Below, piece by piece: positions 51,790 to 63,058 of a DNA stretch of 64,000 bases. A program made the position numbers and the translations under genes. The notes beneath the pieces were generated by a model that saw nothing but the letters and a program-made list of their open reading frames with translations, searched no databases and was not told the DNA's origin. The DNA is taken from the NCBI GenBank assembly GCA_947184155.2, contig CAMXCT020000911.1, positions 1-64,000 of the forward strand, given 5' to 3'. Each line of letters starts with the position of its first letter. Position 1 is the stretch's first letter. This DNA comes from Cladocopium goreaui (Eukaryota > Sar > Dinophyceae > Suessiales > Symbiodiniaceae).

Positions 51790-53060
51790 TGAACAGCTTA
51801 TCCAATGGTCTTAAAAGATCCTAGTGAGAAGTTGATGATTGATGAGAGAAACAAGACTTTATATTTATTCAAGAAATCATTGCTTGAGAAGCTGTGGGCT
51901 CAAAGGATTTTAGCGGGGTTAAACATGTGCGATTGGACATGACAGCACGTGACAAGGGAAAAGACGGGCCTGACAAGGGTCACACAACCAAATTCTCACC
52001 ATTAAAGGTCGTTCATTATTTTCCAAACTTCCGGAGCTATTTTGGCATGGAATATGAACAGCCTTGGAATATGGGTAAGATTTTGCTAGAAGCATGGTTC
52101 CAGACTTTCTCTCCGCCAGGTCTTGGATGGTCTCAAAGAGACCGGTCGCCTTGGAACTATCGCTCAGGCGCTGATGGCATGATGGGATGGTGAAAATCCC
52201 CCAGCCACAAGTTATTTAGATTGATTCAGTCATTTTAAAGCGGATTCACTTAACCATTCTATGGCATTCTTTGGATCTCGAGATATAGCTGGGATATCAT
52301 TATGAAAACACAACTATTGAGGGTTGTCATTTCAATGGAGGAAATGATAATAAACCGTGGGACTTCGGGGTTAAATTTCGGAATATTTTCGGAGAAGCTA
52401 ATGTAATTCCTGTGGGTATCATGGGAATGTGATGAATGGGGGGGCTAATGCCTTCGCTAATATTGAATTGCCTCAGTCAGGGAAGCTGGCAACAGAAGGG
52501 ATGGGATGCACAGCTGGATGCCGCGAAATCCGAGAGGGGATTGAATGTTACTGACCTAAAAACAGGAAATCCGGCATGTTTTTGATGATTTTTGATGGGT
52601 GTTGATGGATAGAAAATGTTTATGTGATATTCCATTCTGTCAAGTCATTGCGGAAATATGGTTAGATGATGGTTTGCATTAGGGACATGATGCCCCACTG
52701 ATAATAACTCGCGGATCTGAGTTGATAGGTTTGGCATCCAAAGGAGTTCCCATATGTCAGGTCCTTCCAACCAACCTGAATGCATACATAGAAACAAAAT
52801 ACCATTGACGTTGATATCGTAAACATGTTGATTATGTTGACATTTTTACCTGTATATATACATTCCGCATGACGGACCGATGTCCCCAATGTCTTTACTG
52901 ACCAAAATTCAAGCAAGTCATCATTTGACACCCACAAAATCAGGCAATTGACTTATAAGCTTCCAACATTTGACCCAAAAAGGAAATCCAACATTTCAAT
53001 GCATGTTAACCATCAAAACAGTCTCCCTAAAATCCAACCAACCTTTTTAGCTCCATCCCC
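51790..53060. other. No well-supported exon
   Basis: Spacer or intron. A frame at 51,894-52,193 is open but not convincing. Confidence 0.4.
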
Positions 53061-53080
53061 ATGTTCGACAGGCGCATTGG

Positions 53081-53225
53081 ACCATGGTCCTGGAAGCGCT
53101 CAAAGAGAAGCGCCGCTGCCAACATGGCGACGAGGGTGGAGCAAGCATCAAGCTGATCTTGGGGAAAAGGGGGACGCAGCTTCGCTTCGAAGATGTGGGA
53201 ACGTGTGGGAAGTCTCTGGGGACAA
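53081..53225 (+). CDS. Exon of unrecognised plus-strand gene
   Basis: Frame MVLEALKEKRRCQHGDEGGA, then SIKLILGKRGTQLRFEDVGT. A charged helix followed by strands. The frame ends a little after the likely donor. Confidence 0.45.
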
Positions 53226-53387
53226 CCCATTATCAATGATGATCGAATACTTTGGATGAATTCTGTTGTCATTGGAATGATGGCCGATGAATCCGTGAAT
53301 CATCCCCTTAAATGGCCGAAGTTTTCAGGCTTCAGGTTGATGAATCTTCGTTTTTTTAAATCCAAATTTCTCCAGAATTCTCCAGTC

Positions 53388-53422
53388 ACATCAGTCACAT
53401 CAGTCACATCAGTCCCATCATA
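53388..53422. repeat. 9-bp tandem repeat (tcagtcaca)n
   Basis: Four copies, the last diverged. Confidence 0.8.
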
Positions 53423-53754
53423 AGGGGAGCCTCCCAGTTATAAGTTGCTTGGAGTATTATTCAGTCCAACGATCACCTCATAAACCCCAGAGTTGACCGC
53501 TGGGGTTGATGCTTTTGATCTACCACAGATTCCAATCATGAAAGAAGTTTACTATATGCTGACCGCGCACCATATTCAACAATGGCTAATTGGCAAGTGT
53601 TCCAACAAGATCATGTCTTAGTGGATCTTAGTGGATGATTAGAATATACCGGATGCCACATTTTGGCCATGGTGTTGGCAAGTTCAGATATCAGATATCA
53701 AGGACTTAGAATTGCGATGAATTTGGAAAATGTGACGGCCCCCAGGCGGCCCCA

Positions 53755-53815
53755 GGGTCTCCATTTGACACCCTCTGGCGCTGGGTCACCTCCAATGCAA
53801 AGCTGTTTAAGGCTT
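53755..53815 (+). CDS. Small exon of unrecognised gene
   Basis: Frame SPFDTLWRWVTSNAKLFK. Tryptophan-rich and unlikely by chance, but short. Confidence 0.35.
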
Positions 53816-54686
53816 CCCATGCGATAGTAGACAGTGATGAGAACAAGTCACTACCATTGAACATCTGCCGCTCACCTTACTCCCAAGACCGAGAGCGAGA
53901 GAGAGAGAGAGAGAAAGAGAAAGAGAAAGAGAGTGCCATGATATGATGCTTGCGTAGCTCATATCAAGTGCGATGGACATAGCTATGGATGCTACGGCGA
54001 CATGCGACTCCAAACAGCGTGGCCACAGGGGTACTCACAACGAAGCTACCTGCCATGTGCGAACCTTGCAGAGGGCATCCAGTGGCCCTGGCTCAGCAGG
54101 CATGAGTTTCTTTGAATGTCTAGAATGTATGTGTCGAAATTACGCACCCGCAAAGAGTGGATCGTTTATTTGTATATGATATATATATATATAAATAATT
54201 GTATTTCGTCACATTGTGCCAAATGCCGAACGTGGTTTCATGGCCATGCAAATGAACCATATGGGCAGTGCCCTGTTGAATGCATGTTGGTTGGTAGTTT
54301 TTTTTTTTGTTGTTTGAGCTGGTGCAGCCTGGCTGCATGGGAATTCGTGTTTTCTATCTAGGAATCATATGAATCCTTGTTGATCAGTGGCTGAATCAGC
54401 AGGGGATGGCAGAGGGTTTGTCAAGGCTACTGTATATGTGGATTGAATATCGGTGGCTCGCTTCATTTGTGCCAATTTGCGCACATTTTATGCATTTTGT
54501 TTCATGAATTTATCCGTGCAGCCCTTAACTGACTGATTGCATAAACGTCGAAGTAGGAGCCGCCCATTTCTTGGAAAACTGCAGGACTCTTCACTTGGAC
54601 CATGTTACATCAGATCAAGTCAGATCAAGTCAGATTGAGTGGAAAGTCAGCTAATGTCAGCTAGATCACGTGATCCATTTTGCAGG

Positions 54687-54735
54687 TCATTTTTTCCAAC
54701 CCGCACATTCTGCTGTTGACAGGACCCAGATGCCT
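54687..54735 (+). CDS. Small exon of unrecognised gene
   Basis: After tgcag: VIFSNPHILLLTGP. The hydrophobic strand ending in TGP is plausible, but very short. Confidence 0.3.
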
Positions 54736-54993
54736 CGGGGACTACTAGGTGGGATGGGAAAATTTGGACAGTTCATAGATGTTCATAGACAGGAAGTCCC
54801 AGTCTGCTTGAAAGTGGGCAAGGTTGCGGAAACCCTGGAAAATTGTAGTTATAAAGCATGGAATCATCTATAATCATAATATATATACCATTATTTATAT
54901 ATATTATATATATATAATATAATTTCTATAATCGTATTGTATGGAACCATTATCCACTACAGGTTCTACCAGCGGTTCTACAGGCTGATTTGT

Positions 54994-55070
54994 TTCAGAC
55001 ATCCCGAAGGGTGTTCCGGCAGGCGGGCGATCGATTGCTTCAAGATTTGAATCCGCCTCTCAGCAGTGGA
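54994..55070 (+). CDS. Small exon of unrecognised gene
   Basis: After tttcag: TSRRVFRQAGDRLLQDLNPP then LSS. Amphipathic helix. Confidence 0.35.
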
Positions 55071-55971
55071 GGGGGAAATCATCGAAACGCATGACCGTTG
55101 GATTGCCGGAGGGAAGCAGCAAATATGGATTTGGGGGGTGTTAATCAACAAAACGGTTCTAGTTTGGGATTTCAGATATGATGATTTCCAATTACTGTCA
55201 TATTTGTCCAGGAGTATCCGGCAAGTCCGGGCAAGCAGATGAGATCAGATGAGCCACCAGCCATGCAAATCCCCAAAAAAATCGTGGTCAGCCCGGGTCA
55301 CCATAGGCCAAGAAGTCAACGCCAGAAGATACCTCAAATGCAACTGAAGTGGCCTGGACCTGGCATGAGGAGGAGCCAGTTTTTTTTTTTTTTGGGGGGG
55401 GTTGGGGAAAGCATCTGCAAATCGGGATTTTTTGTATATTTTATTGGGAATAATTATCATACTATAAGTTTCTGGGTGGTTTTATGAAACAAAGATAAAC
55501 AAAGAATTTATTGAAATAGGGAGCGTTGCGGAGGTATCCCCATCAATATCATCAATGTTTGAATCCCGATCAGCATCAATGCGGTGTCGCCTTCACAGGA
55601 GGGTTCGCGGCCTGTCTTGCTGCCGACGGCTCTGAAAAACAACTTTGCAGATGGCGCAGCTTGATGGGGATCATTGAAGGGATCACCAAATGGAGGTTTC
55701 CTAAGTCATAGGCCCCACAGTCATCCATTTTTTTGGGGGGGTTTTCCATGAAATAAACCATCAAGCTACAAGTGCTCGGGTTAAGTCGTATCAGCTTCTA
55801 AAAGTCGTATCGGGAGGCCGTGCGCCTGGAAAAAGTTCAAGTTTGGCATCACCACAACTTTTAGTAATTGAACAATTTCATTGTTTTGGGGCCGTGCGCC
55901 TGGAAAAAGTTTATTTCTTTTGTATTAGCGTTGATTTTTAAAACTTATATGTGATCATTCTGTCAAGGGGG

Positions 55972-56160
55972 CAAACGCTGGTTGCTGCTTGCTTGCTGCT
56001 TGCTTGCTGCTTGCTTGCTGCTTGCTTGCTGCTCGCTTGTTGCTTGCTTGCCGCTGCTTCTTGCTTGCTGCTTGCCTGCTTGCCTGCTGCTGCCTGCTTG
56101 CTTGCTGCTGCTGCTTGCTGCTGCTTGCTTGCTGCTTGCTGCTGCTTGCTTGCTGCTTGC

Positions 56161-56202
<42 letters not shown>

Positions 56203-56515
56203 GCTTGCTTGCTGCTTGCTTGCTGCTTGCTTGCTGCTTGCTTGCTGCTTGCTTGCTGCTGCTGCTGCTTCTTGCCTGCTTGCTTGCCTGCTTGCTTGCC
56301 TGCTTGCTTGCCCGCTGCTTGCTTGCCCGCTGCTTGCCCGCTGCTTGCCTGCTACTTGCCTGCTACTTGCCTGCCCGCTGCTGCTGCTGCTGCTGCTGCT
56401 GCTGTTTGCTGTTGCTGCTTGCCTCTGTTGCTGCTTGCTGCTGCTGCTTGCTGCTGCTTGCTGCTGCTGCTGCTGCTTGCTGCTGCTTGCTGCTGCTTGC
56501 TGCTTCTTGCCGCTG
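55972..56515. repeat. CTTG/CTG-rich minisatellite
   Basis: About 540 bp built of gcttgcttgctgcttgct and ctgctgcttg variants. Three plus frames and one minus frame are open through it (Leu/Cys/Ala or Gln/Ser/Lys-rich). That is a consequence of the repeat, not evidence of genes. Confidence 0.9.
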
Positions 56516-56529
56516 TCCACGACCTTGAT

Positions 56530-57690
56530 GCTCATCGTATCATCCTAGATTGCCAATAGGATTTGCCACAGCTAACCCATTTGCATTGCAAGAAGTTTGA
56601 GGCTGTACCAATAGGGGTTTGATTTGGTCACGCGACGCAGGACATGAATATAATATATTCAAATCCAATAGGATTAGCTGCCGAGAATTTGTTTGTACTA
56701 ACTTGTGCCCTTCAAAATCATCGCTGTGCACAATGCTTCGGCTACTTTTAACTAAATCTCTAATTATAGATGAAGCAGGCTGTGCCATGGTGATTCTTCT
56801 TCCCTGATGTGACTTCCCACTACCTGATGTGACTTTCTGTATCGCCGCCGTGCCATGGGGATGATGTGACTTTTCCCGCCTGATGTGACTTAAGCACGGC
56901 GCTCGTATGGGAGTACCCCCATTTTTGGAAAACTCCAAATCTGTATCCCAAAGGTCCCATGCCCATTCGAATGGCCCGTTCCGAGCCAATGGGTTGCCTT
57001 GCGTTTCAGGCGTTTCGCAAATAGAATGCTTACATATGCTTACTTTATCGCGCACAGACACATACATATATAATCATATATACATATCAACACACTACAC
57101 ATCACAATACACCGCGCTCTACAATACAAAATGTAAGAATATGAAAGCTACAAAAGACAATACACAGCATGCATATAGGAATTCACAGCATGAATGCTAT
57201 ACAGTAATCACACATAGCAAGAATTCTTAGGCTTCGAGCTCAGGCTCTGATTAGAGTGAAGTTCGCCGAAAAGCCGGACGTCCCGTCGCAGGGTCGCAAG
57301 GATTGAGAGACGGTTCGAAATGGGACATTCCATGTAAGTTTTTTTTAAATAAACTCTTATAGGTATTAAATATATATGATATATATTTATATATGGATAT
57401 ATTATAATATATATATATATATGATATATATATATATATGATATATATATATATTTGATATATATATATATATATAAACATGAGGCCTCCAATTCCATGT
57501 ATTGTATGAGGGTTTTATTGGAAATGGGATCCGGGACGCCGTTTTTTTTCAGTGCCGTCTGTTTGCAGGAAACCAATGATATTTTGTGGTAGTTTCTACA
57601 CCATAATCTAAGGGTTCCAAATTTGTGAGAACAATTCTGGGAAGTTAACCATTTGCGATGCACCGTGGCAAAATTTGGCAAATACAATAG
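56530..57690. other. Spacer, no supported exon
   Basis: Contains AT microsatellites (about 57,370-57,480). Open frames overlap on both strands with no splice support. Confidence 0.4.
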
Positions 57691-57693
57691 CAA

Positions 57694-58086
57694 ATGGAAG
57701 ATTCCAGCGTCAGCGAGTGGTTCGGTGATTTTTTGCATAGTTTTTTGCATAACCCAGCGTCCATACGTTTTGGTGGCTTGAGACAGTCAAGTTGCTGTTA
57801 CCTCTTTGAAGGCTTACTCCCTCCGGTGAGAATTGCTGGTGGCACCCCCATTGACCGCCAGTGTTCTTGTGTGTTTCACAGCGTTCAAGCGGTTGACCTT
57901 AAAATCCAAGAGCCATCAAGAGCCCAAGTAGTTGAATCCTTCTTGATGCTATCAGCTATCGAAGTTGTCAGACATCTCCTGAGTTTATGTCAAATTTGGA
58001 TGGGTGCCGGGGTTGATAACCCGTTTATTCGCGGGGAATGCGACGGATTGCGGTGCCGCTTGAGATCAGACTTCAGCAAGGCTTGA
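57694..58086 (+). CDS. Open frame of 130 codons, unrecognised
   Basis: One of the longer plus frames in this part: CCYLFEGLLPPVRIAGGTPI, then LKIQEPSRAQVVESFLMLSA and IEVVRHLLSLCQIWMGAGVD. The second half looks like protein (helices). The first half may be non-coding. Could be an exon or an old mobile-element fragment. Confidence 0.35.
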   Translation: MEDSSVSEWFGDFLHSFLHNPASIRFGGLRQSSCCYLFEGLLPPVRIAGGTPIDRQCSCVFHSVQAVDLKIQEPSRAQVVESFLMLSAIEVVRHLLSLCQIWMGAGVDNPFIRGECDGLRCRLRSDFSKA

Positions 58087-58240
58087 ATTTTGAGGTATGG
58101 ACGGTGGTGTCCAAATTAGTTCCAGAATTTTCCAGATGACTCGATGGATTTATATATGACTCTACTATAGATTCATGTGGATTTATGACCCGATGGCATT
58201 CTGGTAACATGGCAAGATATGTAAACCATGATGAACCTAT

Positions 58241-59060
58241 AGATTTGCTGAAGACAAGTTGTTACTCTGCTCACATGAGTGTAGTGAAACGTATCACAAG
58301 AGCACGCTTCTCGTGTCATCTGCCAAGCGCATGTTATTTGACAGAAAAAATGGCAGCGAACATGTCATCTGCCTTAAGTAGTACTCAAAAGTACCACGGG
58401 AGGAGGGAGATGGTGCAGACGGCCCCACCTATTTCTTCATTTTTTATCATTACGTAATTTCATTCCCCACCTATTTCATCTTGTTATCATTGCTTTGCTT
58501 GTGTGCATTTGTTGTTGTATTGCTGGTGCGCATCTGTATGGGTCATCACACACTTGTGACTATCACGTGAATGAAAGGTGTCATGGGGCAGACCTATGTT
58601 TTTCATCCGTGTTCTGTGTTTGTTCAGATGGTCTGGAGATCGCATGTCATGGGCTCATATGTTTCGGAGGGCGGGCGTAACATGAACCTATCGATAAATA
58701 GGCCCTGTTTGGCATTTTTTCTGATTAATGGATATTAATGGGCCTTACTGGACGATCTGGCCTTCAAACAAGATAGCAGGCAAACAAAAACCAACAAAAA
58801 TATTAGGAAGAGGGAAACCAAGTTAATTAATTATATTGTAAAGCGGTTTTGACCCCGGGTCACCTTTTGGCCCATGTCACCGGCCCACATGACATGAGCT
58901 CTCAACTAAAATCAGCGAGATCCGCAGGAGTTTTTTTTCGGCAAACGCTAGGGGTCAAAACCGTGCACATGTCATTTGCCCAACGTATGGGTAAAATATC
59001 CTTATTTATTCTCATGTCATTTGACCGAACTAATTACAGATTTGCTGAAGACAAGTTGTT
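58241..59060. repeat. 23-bp direct repeat upstream of copia element
   Basis: The sequence starting agatttgctgaagacaag is present at 58,241-58,263 and again exactly at 59,038-59,060. Other short words (catgtcatttg) are shared nearby. Whether this marks an LTR or older duplication cannot be told from one end of the element. Confidence 0.7.
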
Positions 59061-59384
59061 GTTTTACCCTTGGCTAATCCACGATTTGGAACGATTTGGA
59101 GAATCTATTGGGGTAAAATATCTTAAATGAACCCCTTAAGATCGGAGCCAATTGGTCATATACATCCCACACTTTATGTTGTTGCACAGTCCTAGTGTAT
59201 ATACTACCCTTTTCACCTTCTATACGGTATTGCATTGGCTCAAGAAATAGTGCATGCTGCAGTGTATCTGTTTTATGGTTAGTAGTGGCTTTTACCTATA
59301 TTCTACAGGTTATCAGCCGTATCGCGAAGCGATCGCTGGTTTCCTTTTGTCTCACCTTTTCGCTTTTCCCTCCTTGTTTTCGCT

Positions 59385-61721
59385 ATGGCTACACCCCCTG
59401 CGTTGCCTGCCCCGGGCGGGAACGCCACGGCTGCTTTAGCACTGGCGAACACATCACAACCGGAGGAAGTGGTAATCCATTCAGGTGCGGCGACAACAGA
59501 AGGCGATATGAGTTACTTGGATGAAGAATTTGACCCATACCGTTCTGATCCACGCAGGGACATGCCAGGTGTTTTGGATGCTAGTTTTGACGTAAGTCAG
59601 CTCAACACCATCAACTTCAATCATGTGGACAATCGTACCGCCCAAGTGGCAGTGGTACAGCAGGGTGTTGATCCAAACGTGGCAAGTCAATTGATGGCTG
59701 CTCAACAGCAGGCATTGCAGAGCGAAGCAAATGCACTTCACTCTGAGGTTATGGAACGTCAAAGGAATGCTCTTGTGAGTGAAGCTCGAGATCAACTTGC
59801 AAGCATTGAGCAACAGGCAGCCGACGAGATTTCCAGGAAGAACCTTTTGTTGAATGAGCAAGCCGCCCAGGCGATGAGCGAGCAGAAGTCTGCTCAACTG
59901 CAGGTCACAGCGCAGGATCATCGCATCAGGGAACTGAGTGCCGAACTGACCCATGTCGTCAACAATGCAGGTGCCTTGACATCGTCTGCGGAGAAGTCCA
60001 ACGCTGATCTGCAGACAGCCCGTTCGGAACTTGCCGAGTACCGCACTCAGATTGATGCAATGAATCAACACGCTTTGAACATGCAGAGGCTGGCCAAATC
60101 TCAGAAGAAGGACTTCGAGGCAGAGATTGAGAAGCTTCGGAGGGAGCAGAAAGAGCTCATCCGGAACCTAAAGTCTCAACCTCTGGAGGGAACTCCTGGA
60201 CTAATGATTCATTATGGTCCTGGAAAACCACTTCCAAGACCCTCGAAGCCCACAGGTACCATCATTGAGGAGTTAGCTTCGGGAAGCAAGAAGCCCCAGC
60301 GTTCCTCAGACGCTGATGATGAGCATTTCATGGCAGAACCTTCAAAGCCACCGGGACTTCCCGGAGGTGGACCTCCAGGAGATGATGACGATGACGAGGA
60401 CTTCAACGACGAGAAAGGTCGAAAAGAAAAGAAGAACAAGAAGAAGGACCGCAAGACCAGTCGCGGCAGATCGAGACGACGGCGACGAAGAGATCCTTCA
60501 TCATCACCTTCTTCGTCTTCATCACCTACTACGTCAAGTTCGGATTCTGAGAGTTCCTTTGCACGAAAGGTCAAAAAGGCCTTAGAGCGTTCTAGGACTA
60601 ATGATCATAAGGCCAAAGAGTCTGATAGGATCCTAGTACCTAAGTTCCCTCAACCCGAAAATTATAGGAATTGGAGAATCCGAGTAAGGGATGCCATAAT
60701 TGCTGCTTCAGCCAAACCCGACCTTGCTTTTCAGTGGGTAGAAGAAGTTTTCAGGACAGACCAATCTGTTGATGCCTTGAAGGACTCAGGTAAATTCGTG
60801 ACCCTGGACGCAAAGCTCATGTCTTCGCTTACCAACATCTGCGAAGGGGACTTTGCACGGCAACTTGACATCTTTAAAGAAGAACAAGCCAAGTCAGGGA
60901 CACCAGCTAGGGGACGTCAAGCATTGCTCATGATCCATAAACACTTTAGCACAAGTAGGAAGCATGGTGCAGTGTACGACATTGAGGACCTCATGGTTGT
61001 TACCTTGGTCAATGATGATCTCAGAGGTTTCATCACCCGATGGGACGCTGTGATCGCTGGAATGACTTCCGAGCCTGACATGATGTGGAAGCAAGCATAC
61101 TTTCACAACGCCATCAAGAATTTCAAGCCTCTCTCTCATGATCTGGCTGTGTATGATCGCACACCGGAGGGGGAACCCAACCGCTCTTATGATTTTCTCA
61201 TGAAAGCTGCAAGGGATTACCTTGAGAGGAGACGTCTTGAAAAGATGCGCCATGCTACCAAGAAGTCTGTTTCAGGCAAAAGAGATGCTACGCCAGCACC
61301 CACGCGACCACCATCTGCGGGAAAGCCCACTGGCATTTGCTATGACTTCCAGGCTGGCAAGTGTACCAGGGGAAAGGATTGCCGATACAAACATGAAAAG
61401 GCAGACAAAGGAAAAGGCGGAGGTAAGAAAGGTAAGTCCAGGTCCAAGTCAAGAGGCAATGACAGATCTTTGTCTCCAGGATCTAGGAATCAGGTGTGTA
61501 AGTTTTGGAAGGCAGGTAAGTGTCAACGAGGTAATGACTGTGCTTTCCAACACCCACCAAAGCCTGCAGCTGCATCTACCAAAGATGACAAGCGTGGAAA
61601 GAGCCAGAAAAAGAAGAAGAAGAACAAGAAGAAAGGTGATCGTTCACGTTCATCGAGTCGAGGTTCCAATTCCTCGAGGGGCTCACACCGTCTTCCTCTG
61701 GCTCAGCTGCAGTTTGCCTGA
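59385..61721 (+). CDS. Copia-type gag with coiled coil and two CCCH zinc fingers
   Basis: 778 codons from ATG 59,385 to TGA 61,719-61,721. Residues 1-100 are acidic/variable. About 105-265 form a long Gln/Ala/Glu coiled coil (SEANALHSEVMERQRNALVS). About 300-400 hold an acidic patch, a Lys/Arg-rich patch and an Arg-Ser stretch (SRGRSRRRRRRD). From about 415 comes the capsid-like part, PKFPQPENYRNWRIRVRDAI, typical of copia gag. Two CCCH fingers follow at about 650-673 (CYDFQAGKCTRGKDCRYKH) and 704-725 (CKFWKAGKCQRGNDCAFQH), both C-x7-C-x5-C-x3-H, in the place where most copia gags have a CCHC knuckle. The tail is Lys/Ser-rich. The product should package the element RNA. The minus-strand and +1 frames are shadows. 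Confidence 0.85.
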   Translation: MATPPALPAPGGNATAALALANTSQPEEVVIHSGAATTEGDMSYLDEEFDPYRSDPRRDMPGVLDASFDVSQLNTINFNHVDNRTAQVAVVQQGVDPNVASQLMAAQQQALQSEANALHSEVMERQRNALVSEARDQLASIEQQAADEISRKNLLLNEQAAQAMSEQKSAQLQVTAQDHRIRELSAELTHVVNNAGALTSSAEKSNADLQTARSELAEYRTQIDAMNQHALNMQRLAKSQKKDFEAEIEKLRREQKELIRNLKSQPLEGTPGLMIHYGPGKPLPRPSKPTGTIIEELASGSKKPQRSSDADDEHFMAEPSKPPGLPGGGPPGDDDDDEDFNDEKGRKEKKNKKKDRKTSRGRSRRRRRRDPSSSPSSSSSPTTSSSDSESSFARKVKKALERSRTNDHKAKESDRILVPKFPQPENYRNWRIRVRDAIIAASAKPDLAFQWVEEVFRTDQSVDALKDSGKFVTLDAKLMSSLTNICEGDFARQLDIFKEEQAKSGTPARGRQALLMIHKHFSTSRKHGAVYDIEDLMVVTLVNDDLRGFITRWDAVIAGMTSEPDMMWKQAYFHNAIKNFKPLSHDLAVYDRTPEGEPNRSYDFLMKAARDYLERRRLEKMRHATKKSVSGKRDATPAPTRPPSAGKPTGICYDFQAGKCTRGKDCRYKHEKADKGKGGGKKGKSRSKSRGNDRSLSPGSRNQVCKFWKAGKCQRGNDCAFQHPPKPAAASTKDDKRGKSQKKKKKNKKKGDRSRSSSRGSNSSRGSHRLPLAQLQFA

Positions 61722-63058
61722 TGCGCGCTCTGATGATGGTCGCAGTCGTCAACCCTTCGACCAGCTCTCATCGCGTGCCGGAAGGCATCGCCTCTCCGCA
61801 TTGTTTCAACCAGCATTTTGCCATGCCAGTTACACCCAATCGCACTGTTTCATTTGGGGGCAACGATGAAATCTTCGAAGTTCCCATTGAGCAAGATTGT
61901 AATTTGCATCCGTGCCAAGCCAAACAACGAACTTTCAATCCAGTTCGCATCACCAAGGCCGATCGTACTCGTAAAGATACGATCGAAGCAAGAGAAAGTG
62001 ATGCAATACTCGCAGCACAGATGTTGCAATCCGCTGTCTTTCGGGAGTTGCATGGTAAACTTTGCAAATGCAGCTTTGAATGTGACAGTGATATCGGCTG
62101 TCGCCACTGCATCCGCTCCGACCTGAATGCCCTGCCAGGACACATGCCGTCCCAGCAGCGTAATGCATCCGCTGAGATAGCATGGATCGCAGACACTGGT
62201 AGTGCACAGGACTTAGTTTGCAGCAAGATGATTCCCGATGACATCGTGTATCACTCTCATGAACCCCTTGAATTAATCACTGCAAATGGTTCCCAATCAG
62301 CTGACCAACAAGCTTCTGTTCATATTGATTGCATCGACAAAGAAGTTCATCCATATGTTCTTCCCGATACCCCGGCTGTAATATCGGTAGGGATGAGGTG
62401 CATTCAAGATGGATGGGATTTTGTTTGGAAAAGTTTTAGTCGCCCATATTTCAAGAAGAAAGATGGAACCAAGATCAAACTTGAAGTTAAAGATTTTGTT
62501 CCTTATTTACCGTCCAGAGATGGCCAGGTACCCGCTGCAGTAGGGATTCCGTTTTCATGGAACTCCGCTGCCGGGAACGGCAAGCCCATCATCTCACCTG
62601 TTCGAAGGTCTCGCATGTCAGCCGTCGGTGCAGAGTCCGATGATGAAGTCGAGGAGGTCGAAGAACCTTACGAGGCTTCCATCGCTGATGACGATGAAAT
62701 TCCCGGACAAGCTATCGACGACCTCGAAGAATTCTTTCCTGGTGAACTTGCACCAGGACCGCCAGCAGCCATGACACCAGACGTTGTCGAAGGTTCGGAA
62801 GATGAAGCCGAAGCTCCTGAAGAACCAGTTGACGGTCGACTTCAGTTGCCTGAACCAAAGGCGATTGATCGTGGTGAAGCTGCACTTCGAGAAGAGGCCT
62901 GGACCCTTAGGCACATGATGACACACACCCCAAAGAACCCTTTTTGCGAAACATGCAAATGTGCAAAGATGTACAAACCTACCAAACGTAGCAAAGGGGA
63001 ATCTTTGACTGTGGAATCCAATAAGTTTGGGATCACATCACTGGGGATCACCTTGTGA
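61721..63058 (+). CDS. Copia pol, first part: protease and integrase zinc-binding region
   Basis: The ATG at 61,721 overlaps the gag stop (TGATG), in the -1 frame relative to gag. The frame is also open for some distance upstream. The aspartic protease active site is AWIADTGSAQDLV (Asp at residue 158 of this frame), followed by a strand-rich core with AVISVGMRCIQDGWDF. An acidic linker (about residues 305-380) leads to the integrase HHCC-type segment, RHMMTHTPKNPFCETCKCAK. The frame then terminates at TGA (63,056-63,058) because of a one-base loss near 63,029-63,031. Pol may be made by reinitiation at TGATG or by -1 frameshifting; I cannot decide which. Confidence 0.8.
   Translation: MRALMMVAVVNPSTSSHRVPEGIASPHCFNQHFAMPVTPNRTVSFGGNDEIFEVPIEQDCNLHPCQAKQRTFNPVRITKADRTRKDTIEARESDAILAAQMLQSAVFRELHGKLCKCSFECDSDIGCRHCIRSDLNALPGHMPSQQRNASAEIAWIADTGSAQDLVCSKMIPDDIVYHSHEPLELITANGSQSADQQASVHIDCIDKEVHPYVLPDTPAVISVGMRCIQDGWDFVWKSFSRPYFKKKDGTKIKLEVKDFVPYLPSRDGQVPAAVGIPFSWNSAAGNGKPIISPVRRSRMSAVGAESDDEVEEVEEPYEASIADDDEIPGQAIDDLEEFFPGELAPGPPAAMTPDVVEGSEDEAEAPEEPVDGRLQLPEPKAIDRGEAALREEAWTLRHMMTHTPKNPFCETCKCAKMYKPTKRSKGESLTVESNKFGITSLGITL

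Noticed and set aside
55951-56559. Open frames of 179-202 codons rich in Leu/Cys/Ala or Gln/Ser
   Set aside because: Direct products of the minisatellite, open in four frames at once.
57251-57481. Tyr/Ile-rich open frame
   Set aside because: Translation of an AT microsatellite.
59481-60574. Minus-strand open frames over gag
   Set aside because: Shadows of the gag coiled coil and its acidic/basic regions.
61222-61869. 215-codon frame overlapping the gag end and pol start
   Set aside because: Third-frame shadow. Gag and pol frames both carry recognisable domains over these bases.
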